A stretch of DNA of 64,000 bases from Coemansia sp. RSA 487. Its lineage: Eukaryota > Kickxellomycota > Kickxellomycetes > Kickxellales > Kickxellaceae. Shown here piece after piece: positions 58,601 to 64,000 of the stretch (the stretch's first letter is position 1; each line of letters opens with the position of its first letter). Position numbers and translations under genes: made by a program. The stretch lies in the NCBI GenBank assembly GCA_027577595.1, contig JANBRJ010000039.1:82303-146302 (forward strand). The letters are read 5' to 3'. The notes under the pieces were generated by a model. That model was not told where the DNA came from and ran no database searches. It saw only the letters and a list, made by a program, of their open reading frames with translations.

Positions 58601-59015
58601 GTTTGTACCATGTGGAGACAATCCAGCCAAGCTGGCACTATACAAGACAAAGCGCAGCGACAGTGGGGTTGCAGCTGAGCGCAACCCAGGCATGGACAGT
58701 CCCATGTGTGACGAAGCATGCGGATCATACACCGGGTCGCTGATTTCTGCCGACTGTAGTGGCTCTAGATCATCCAGTGTCGAAACAGCAATTCAAAGAG
58801 ATCAAGGGATGTTCAAGAATGCCGCAATGAAGGACATCCACCTCTGGGAAAGGGAGATGCACTCACGCTTAGCTGGTTATCCTTCCTCAATCCATGGAGA
58901 CCGCAGCACAGACTACGAGTCGTCTTATTCAAGCAGCTCGTATGGTCACACCCGAGACGAACTAAGCAGCTTTTATTCCAGCAATTGCGACGATATCACA
59001 AGCTATTTTTACTGA
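55608..59015 (+). CDS. Divergent protein kinase with long N-terminal extension and insert (992 aa, one probable intron)
   Basis: Exon 1 (55608-56429) encodes a Ser/His-rich N-terminus ending VGKYLIHTNKSKIM. A GTGAGT..TGTAG intron (56430-56858, 429 bp) joins it in frame to exon 2 (56859-59015). Kinase landmarks in the joined numbering: ATP-anchoring Lys in VVFKTV (K295), Glu in ARELYFHNK, catalytic loop HLDITPTN with Asp378 (HLD replaces HRD), IDFG (D398), GTCGFVAPEV and DIYSAGV. A roughly 270-residue Ser/Asn-rich insert then interrupts the C-lobe before DLLRWTLQANPQCRPTATQALDHPFL, and a disordered tail ends the protein. Catalytic residues are kept, so it is probably active. GTCGFVAPEVL and the insert recall Cdc7, but a firm family is not justified. 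Alternatively the two exons are separate genes, the second starting at the ATG at 56865. No TACTAA branch site is seen in this intron. Confidence 0.7.
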
Positions 59016-59499
59016 CACGCTGCTCTAGTGTGTATTCAATGCACTACATTTTTGTAATTACATATTTAATTTTCTGGTCTATTTTGCATATATTTTCCTT
59101 GACATTTACTCAAGCCATTTCTTCCAAACGCTTTGTACATACATATGTTGGTGATCTCAAAGCAGCATATTGCCATGCCAAATCTGATCTGAAAAGGGAT
59201 TGAAAATTTTTCCCTTTGCCTCAACCAACTTGGAAGTCGCTGTGACTTGTCCCAAGCTAGAGCCCACAAAGGGGAAAGAGGCAAGTCAAGCTTGCAAATT
59301 GCCTTTCTCCTTTCAGAGATCCACAACCACTACTAATTATTCTTGCTTGTTGACAGTTTTTTATTCTTTTTTTTGTTGTTGCTACCTTGCGAGCGGGTTT
59401 TGATTTCTATACAATCTTTGCTTAGCATTTGAACCACATCCTGCTGGATTTTGTTTAAGAAAAAAGAAACGCTTAATTTTCAATTTGAAGACAGCAATA
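59016..59499. other. Intergenic region with eIF3b promoter
   Basis: No gene is seen. A T-rich tract at 59358-59384 lies upstream of the eIF3b start. Confidence 0.4.
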
Positions 59500-61728
59500 A
59501 TGGTCTCGTTTACCTTTGACAATCTGCCAGCCTCCGAGGAGGAGATTGACTTTAGTGATCTCGAATCAAGGTTTGTCATCCCCGAGCAGGAGGAGACGCT
59601 TGAGAATGTCGTTGTTGTCGACAATCTGCCAATCGTCGAGCCGGAAAAGGAGGAAAAGCTTATCAAGCTGCTGAAAAAGACGTTTGGCAAGCATGGAAAG
59701 GTTAAGGAGAACGGTATTCACATGCCAAAGGATAACCTCGGCGACAAGACAAAGTCCAAGGGCTATGCTTTTATCGAGCTTGAAACCCCCAAGGACGCGC
59801 AGGCAGTCATCCGCAACCTCAACGGGTTCCCCCTGAGCAAGGCGCACGTTCTGCTTGTCAATCCGTTTATGGATGTCGAAAAGTTCACTGAGATCGAGGA
59901 CAAGTACCAGGCGCCGCCGGCTGAGCCGTTTGTCGAGCACGAGCACCTCAAGTCGTGGCTGGCAGATGACTATGGCCGTGACCAGTTTGTGGTTTACACT
60001 GGCAAAAACCTGAATGTCTACTGGAACGAGACTTCCCAGGCAGCTGAGGAGATTGTATCCCGCACCAACTGGACCGAAGCCTATGTCCAGTGGTCGCCGC
60101 TCGGCTCATACATGAGCACGTTCCATCGCAAGGGTCTTGTGCTCTGGGGCGGTCCCTCATGGAACAAGCTCATACGCATCATCCACTTTGGAGTCAGGGT
60201 TGCCGATTTCAGCCCAAGCGAGCGTTACCTGGTCACCATGTCGCAGGATCCCATCAGCCTGGAGAAGGTCAACCAGGACCTTGGACCTGAGGAACAGCAC
60301 CAGAACCCGTACACCAACGACGACGAGGGCAACACGATCTGCATCTGGGATGTGAGGACTGGGACGCTGCTGCGCTCCTTTGCACCACCGATGAACCAGG
60401 ACGGTACCGCCGCCAAGATCGCCTGGCCGCAGTTCAGGTGGTCGCCCAGCGAAAAGTACTTTGCGCGCATGGTGCAGGGATCCGCCCTCTCCATCTACGA
60501 GGCACCGTCCATGGTGCTTGTCGACAAGAAGAGTATGAAAATCCCGGGCATCCAGGACTTTGCGTGGTGCCCCAAGGTTATCACCGACCCACGCACAGGC
60601 GTTGCCAAGCCCGAGATGCTTGCTTACTGGACTCCGGAGGAAGGAAACCTGCCTGCTCGCGTCAGCTTGATCACTGTGCCCAACAAGGCTTTGGTTCGCA
60701 CCAAGAACTTGTTCAACGTATTCACTGCTGCGCTGCACTGGCATCCCGAGGGCCACGTGCTGTGTGTGCGTGTTCAGCGCTACACAAAGTCGAAAAAGTC
60801 CAAGTTCACTAATCTCGAGATATTCCGCACAAGCGAGAAGGATGTGCCGGTCGATGTTGTCGAGCTCAAGGACTGCGCCGTTGTATTTGACTGGGAGCCA
60901 AGCAGCGAGAACACACGCTTTGCCATCCTGCACACATCTGACCCCACTCGCCCGCCCATGAATGCAACCGGAATGACCACAGTCACTGCAAAGACCAACG
61001 TCAGCTTCTACGCGCTGGAGCGCAAGGGTAAGGTGGTCAAGAAGGAATCCTTCAAGCTGCTGAAAACGATTGAGAACAAGAACACCACCGCGCTCAAGTG
61101 GTCGCCGCGCGGCCGCTACATCGTCCTGGCTACGCTGCGCACGTTCCCGTCGTACGAGCTAGACTTCTATGACCTTGACTTTGACCAGTCTGCTGCAGCA
61201 AAGAGCGGCAACCCTGGCGATGCCATCACCAGCCTGGCTACAAACGAGCACTATGGCGTCACTGATCTCGAGTGGGATCCCAGCGGCCGCTTTGTCATCT
61301 CGTCGGCTTCGGTGTGGCGCCACCCGATGGAGCATGGCTACATCCTGTGGAACTTTAACGGCCAGGAGCTCCGCAACGTGCCCATGGAGGACTTTAAGCA
61401 GCTCTTCTGGCGCCCGCGCCCCCGTGCGCTGCTTACTGAGGAGCAGAAGCGCGATGTGCGCAAGAACCTCAAGGCCTACGCGAAGGACTTTGATGAGCAG
61501 GACGAGCGCAAGATCCATGCTGCCGATGCCGAGCTCATGGCGCACCGCCGCCGCCTCGTTACCGAATGGGAGACTTGGCGCGCACAGGTCGAGGAGCTCT
61601 TGACCGAGGAGACCGACGAAGCCATTGCCGGCGGCTACAAGCCCCCGATCATCGCAGACAGCGAGGACTTTGTCGTTGATGAGATTGTCGAGGAAATCGT
61701 CGAAGAAAAAGAAGAGATCATCAACTAG
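59500..61728 (+). CDS. PRT1: Translation initiation factor eIF3 subunit b (742 aa)
   Basis: Scaffold subunit of eIF3, required for 43S recruitment and scanning. Order of parts: an acidic N-terminus, an RRM at about residues 36-122 (VVVVDNLPIV, KGYAFIELETP), then the WD-type nine-bladed propeller (SWLADDYGRDQFVVY, PLGSYMSTFHRKGLVLWGG, FSPSERYLVTMS, TICIWDVRTG, KWSPRGRYIVLATL, DLEWDPSGRFVISS). A C-terminal helix with WRPRPRALLTEEQ and an acidic tail (VEEIVEEKEEI) follow. I use the ATG at 59500; upstream only a non-ATG codon extends the frame. Length is typical (yeast Prt1 763 aa). No intron. It is convergent with eL24, another translation gene. Confidence 0.96.
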   Translation: MVSFTFDNLPASEEEIDFSDLESRFVIPEQEETLENVVVVDNLPIVEPEKEEKLIKLLKKTFGKHGKVKENGIHMPKDNLGDKTKSKGYAFIELETPKDAQAVIRNLNGFPLSKAHVLLVNPFMDVEKFTEIEDKYQAPPAEPFVEHEHLKSWLADDYGRDQFVVYTGKNLNVYWNETSQAAEEIVSRTNWTEAYVQWSPLGSYMSTFHRKGLVLWGGPSWNKLIRIIHFGVRVADFSPSERYLVTMSQDPISLEKVNQDLGPEEQHQNPYTNDDEGNTICIWDVRTGTLLRSFAPPMNQDGTAAKIAWPQFRWSPSEKYFARMVQGSALSIYEAPSMVLVDKKSMKIPGIQDFAWCPKVITDPRTGVAKPEMLAYWTPEEGNLPARVSLITVPNKALVRTKNLFNVFTAALHWHPEGHVLCVRVQRYTKSKKSKFTNLEIFRTSEKDVPVDVVELKDCAVVFDWEPSSENTRFAILHTSDPTRPPMNATGMTTVTAKTNVSFYALERKGKVVKKESFKLLKTIENKNTTALKWSPRGRYIVLATLRTFPSYELDFYDLDFDQSAAAKSGNPGDAITSLATNEHYGVTDLEWDPSGRFVISSASVWRHPMEHGYILWNFNGQELRNVPMEDFKQLFWRPRPRALLTEEQKRDVRKNLKAYAKDFDEQDERKIHAADAELMAHRRRLVTEWETWRAQVEELLTEETDEAIAGGYKPPIIADSEDFVVDEIVEEIVEEKEEIIN

Positions 61729-61935
61729 GGGCTTTCTTTTTTTTTTTTTCTCATGGTTGGTGCTGAAAAGCTTACAATTATAACCCGAATTTCCACTTTT
61801 AAAATCCCAAAGCACTCCTTAAATGATCAATATCTTTCAGAGCAAAGGGGTAAAACCGAACACTTATTGCTTGGTAACGGAGAAGATTTATTGAGAAAAA
61901 TTTCCAACAAACATCGAGTTTCATGCTGGTTTTGC

Positions 61936-63228
61936 TTAACGGCTGGTAGGCTTGGGCTTCATCGAGGCACCGCGGGCCTGCTGCTTGCTGATCTTCTGGG
62001 CAGTATTAGGGGCGTTGGCACGCTCGGCCTTCTTCTTGGCAGCCTCCTCCTTGCGCTTTGCCTTGGCCTTGGTGACAGCCTCGGCACGAGCAGCGGCACG
62101 GACGTCGGTCTTCTCGTTACGGCGAGCGTTGATGGCCTCCCACGAGACACCAACAACAGCACGGTTGTACTTGACAGCGCGGCGGGTGCGCTTCTTCGAG
62201 GCCTCCTCCTTGATGCCCTTGCGGTGTGCCTTGCGGTACAGTCTGGTCCAGGCGATCTTGCGTGGGTTCTTGGCCTGGTCGAACAGCGAGTTCGTCTTGG
62301 AGCTCAGGAAGCGGAATGTCTTCGAGTCACCACGAATAAAGACGCGACCGCGGCTGGGGTAGATCTTGTACCCAGAGAAAGAGCAGTTCTCGAGCCTACC
62401 GACAAGTGAAAAGCAACAAGCAAATGCAGAAAGCCAAGGTAAAAGAGAAGTATGGTTGTTAGTAGCCGTCGCGTATAAAGCTATTTAAGGCCCAATCGTT
62501 CCTCATTATATTTACAAGGGTCAACACAGCACAAGTGTTGAGATGAACACCAAAGCCAACGCACGAGCCCCGTCTGAGCCTGTTTTCCATCAGGAACAGT
62601 CATAGAGTATAGCAACGCCTTCTCCTATGTTCTGGCAACAAAACGAGAAAGGCAAATGAACGACTCGCTCGTAAATGCTAGGATCTGGAATCTGTGTCTT
62701 TTGTTCGATGACTACCGATGCGTTGCAATGGACCGAAATATCCCTGCATTGTCGCTGACGTTAAAATTATGTTCATTGAGAGTTGGTATGAAACTTTCGT
62801 TCAAGTAGTTCTGGCATATTTTATAGCCGGTAAGGTAACGTCTTTCTACACCGCACAATCGCTGTGTAGTCTGCTAAGACACGTTGAATTCACCAGGCCA
62901 TTGGAATTTAAGAGAGGGGAGCAGGCGAATCGTGTTCGAATCTCTATCCCTCTTTCGCAAGTGTAACAAATTGCTGAATTCGCGCATTCAAATTAAAAAC
63001 ACGGTCGAATTCAATATCAACTCTTTGCGACCATCTGATGCTCGGATGCGCTAATCATCAAAAGCGACGTCGAATCCATCGCATAAGCCGCATCTATTGC
63101 CTTTCTTGTCTGTTCGCTCCCGCGTTCATCTTGCTACATATCCTCTCTATTCTGCCTTTGCCGCGATACGTGGGTGTTCATCTATACAACACGGTGCAAC
63201 GATGGATGCGGCCTGACACTCACTTCAT
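61936..63228 (-). CDS. RPL24: Ribosomal protein eL24 (154 aa, 5-nt first exon)
   Basis: Large-subunit ribosomal protein. The main exon (61936-62395) encodes LENCSFSGYKIYPSRGRVF, RGDSKTFRFLSSK, NPRKIAWTRLYR, KKRTRRAVKYNRA and a Lys/Ala-rich helix ending KISKQQARGASMKPKPTSR, matching fungal eL24. It has no ATG and starts with a split codon after TAG at 62396-62398; a TACTAAC branch site lies at 62458-62464 (minus strand). The only good match for the missing start is ATGAA|GTGAGT at 63228-63218, giving MK-LENCSFSG and a total of 154 residues (yeast 155). The intron is then 828 bp (62396-63223), long for this genome. The body of the gene is certain; the first exon is inferred but fits in sequence, frame and length. 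Confidence 0.88.
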
Positions 63229-63661
63229 GACTAAGAGTAGTTTATAATATTTATGCTGTATACTTTTCGAAAGAGAGAGGACATGATCGTAAAGTGTGAA
63301 TCGCATCCCACCCAGAAATAACAGACCATCAAACCCTGATCGATCACCAAAGTTGTGATTAGAATTTGCGGGATAAATGGGATCAGGGGAGGGGCGATGA
63401 TGAAACTCGAACTTTGCTAATTGTGTCGAATAAGGATGTATACGCGTCGAATGGTGAAAGGTTTGTGGTGGTGGTAATATGCATTTTGCGTTCTAAGAAA
63501 AGTCGTTTGCATCGGTTGGTGTGGAATATGTGTCCGTGCAAAACAGGAAAACAGGAAAACAGGAAAACAAATGATTAGTACTGTTGTCTAGAGGCAGCCA
63601 CAATGTTTATCTCTTCAGTTCTCATTCGAGCACCTTACCTGCAAAAGGGACAGCATCATGC
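63229..63661. other. Region between eL24 first exon and right Fanzor end
   Basis: Presumed eL24 promoter, followed by an (ACAGGAAA)3 tandem repeat at about 63543-63568. No gene is seen. If the right element carries an omegaRNA, its guide would be encoded by the last bases before 63662, read on the minus strand. Confidence 0.45.
63543..63568. repeat. Short tandem repeat, three copies of ACAGGAAA
   Basis: A perfect 8-bp repeat about 95 bp from the Fanzor element boundary. No known function. Confidence 0.85.
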
Positions 63662-63715
63662 CCTAGAACTAGGATTTGCCGCGGCTATAACCTTGGCTGA
63701 GTTTCGTGGTGGTTG
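63662..63715 (-). ncRNA. Candidate omegaRNA 3' scaffold / end of right Fanzor element
   Basis: Non-coding 54-nt block after the stop codon, 51/54 identical to 1026-1079. The two palindromes, GCCGCGGC and CCTAG-TT-CTAGG, are kept unchanged, while all three substitutions fall outside them. This pattern suggests selection on, or recent descent of, a structured RNA. Confidence 0.6.
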
Positions 63716-64000
63716 TTATTTGTTCGTCCTCGCCGTCTTCCCTTTCTTCTTGGGCTGCTGTTCATCGGTGGTAGCGACGGCTGCGGGCTGACTGCGACAG
63801 AAGCGCTTTGGAGTATTGCCATAGTTGCAAAGGCTATGGAAAATATGCCTGAAGTTGAGGACGGCTGCAAGATCTTGGTTGTACATGCGCGAACGAGGAG
63901 TCAAAACACTATCCACTTCCACAGGCCCCATACATAGTTCGTTGGTGCACTTAAGGAGACCGTGGCAGAGGACCTCTTTCATCTTCTTTCGTTGGTAGGG
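63716..64000 (-). CDS. Fanzor (TnpB-like nuclease), right copy, C-terminal part only
   Basis: The frame is open at base 64000 and ends at 63716-63718. It encodes the second zinc-finger half (LCHGLLKCTNELC), the RuvC-III motif NQDLAAVLN with catalytic Asp kept, and the FCRSQPAAVA tail. Over 86 aligned C-terminal residues it differs from the left copy at about 12. The tail reads PKKKGKT where the left copy has PKKKRKT, weakening the nuclear localisation signal. No frameshift is visible in this part. Whether the full gene is intact must be read from the neighbouring sequence. An ORF on the opposite strand (63602-63791) is only its antisense shadow. Confidence 0.82.
   Translation of the reverse strand, partial: PYQRKKMKEVLCHGLLKCTNELCMGPVEVDSVLTPRSRMYNQDLAAVLNFRHIFHSLCNYGNTPKRFCRSQPAAVATTDEQQPKKKGKTARTNK

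Larger units (their letters stand above)
63662..64000 (-). mobile_element. Fanzor-bearing element, right copy (5' part outside window)
   Basis: Second copy of the element at the left edge, in opposite orientation, so that both 3' ends face the window interior. The boundary at 63661/63662 is where similarity to the left copy ends, at the same palindrome. The remainder continues beyond base 64000. Confidence 0.7.

Noticed and set aside
62718-62966. 82-codon plus-strand ORF with a tRNA-like GTGTTCGAATC at its end
   Set aside because: It lies inside the inferred eL24 intron, has no recognisable domain, and the tRNA-like piece lacks the other arms.
62396-63223. Box C/D snoRNA inside the eL24 intron
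   Set aside because: One TTGATGA occurs on the minus strand near 63055-63061, but I found no suitable D box or closing stem.
63602-63791. Shared hydrophobic ORFs antisense to both Fanzor copies (also 950-1162, minus strand)
   Set aside because: They are exact antisense shadows of the conserved Fanzor C-terminus and scaffold, so their similarity follows from conservation of the other strand.
1-64000. CRISPR array, operon or prophage-like organisation
   Set aside because: No regularly spaced repeats. Genes are eukaryotic, monocistronic and spliced; the tandem repeats seen are simple 3-8 bp microsatellites.

Overview
This window is nuclear DNA from a fungus with few introns. The markers are Zn2Cys6 transcription factors, a Cys-3-like bZIP factor, OSCP, NAD-isocitrate dehydrogenase, eIF3b, AP-3 delta, Elongator Elp2 and GPI-anchored Ala/Ser/Pro-rich secreted proteins. 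Introns are rare and mostly 100-270 bp, with GT..TAG ends and, in the best cases, a TACTAA-type branch site. An Integrator subunit (INTS6-like) and translin, together with Fanzor elements, suggest an early-diverging fungus rather than a budding yeast. A zoopagomycete such as a Kickxellales species is possible, but that placement is inference.

Layout. Both window edges carry a copy of the same mobile family: a Fanzor (eukaryotic TnpB-like, RNA-guided nuclease) gene. The left copy (1-1079, +) keeps RuvC and zinc-finger motifs but is split by a frameshift. The right copy (63662-64000, -) is cut by the window end. Both continue past the stop codon into a 54-nt non-coding block, 51/54 identical by my count, that ends at the same palindrome. 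This is what an omegaRNA scaffold and element end should look like.

Between them, from left to right: a Zn2Cys6 factor (-), a hypothetical protein (+), translin (-), two tandem thioredoxins (+), PP1 inhibitor-2 (+, one intron), a second Zn2Cys6 factor (-), a 3.7-kb gene-poor stretch, Elp2 (+), a Sys1 Golgi protein (+), mitochondrial Idh (-, one intron), a Cys-3-like bZIP factor (-), a universal stress protein (+), a secreted GPI-type protein (+), tRNA-Leu(CAG), an MDR reductase (-), an ankyrin protein (-), a RING protein (-), a second GPI-type protein (+), a coiled-coil protein (-), AP-3 delta (-), ATP synthase OSCP (-, two introns), a 53-codon small ORF (+), TFIIH Tfb4 (+), INTS6-like (+), a divergent kinase (+, probably one intron), eIF3b (+) and ribosomal protein eL24 (-, 5-nt first exon).

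This is ordinary eukaryotic arrangement with no operons. Themes are transcription (three regulators, Tfb4, INTS6, Elp2), translation (eIF3b, eL24, tRNA-Leu), mitochondrial energy metabolism (Idh, OSCP; presequences in small upstream exons), trafficking (Sys1, AP-3 delta) and redox/stress (thioredoxins, USP, MDR reductase). Several regulator or surface-protein genes sit next to 1-4 kb of gene-free DNA.
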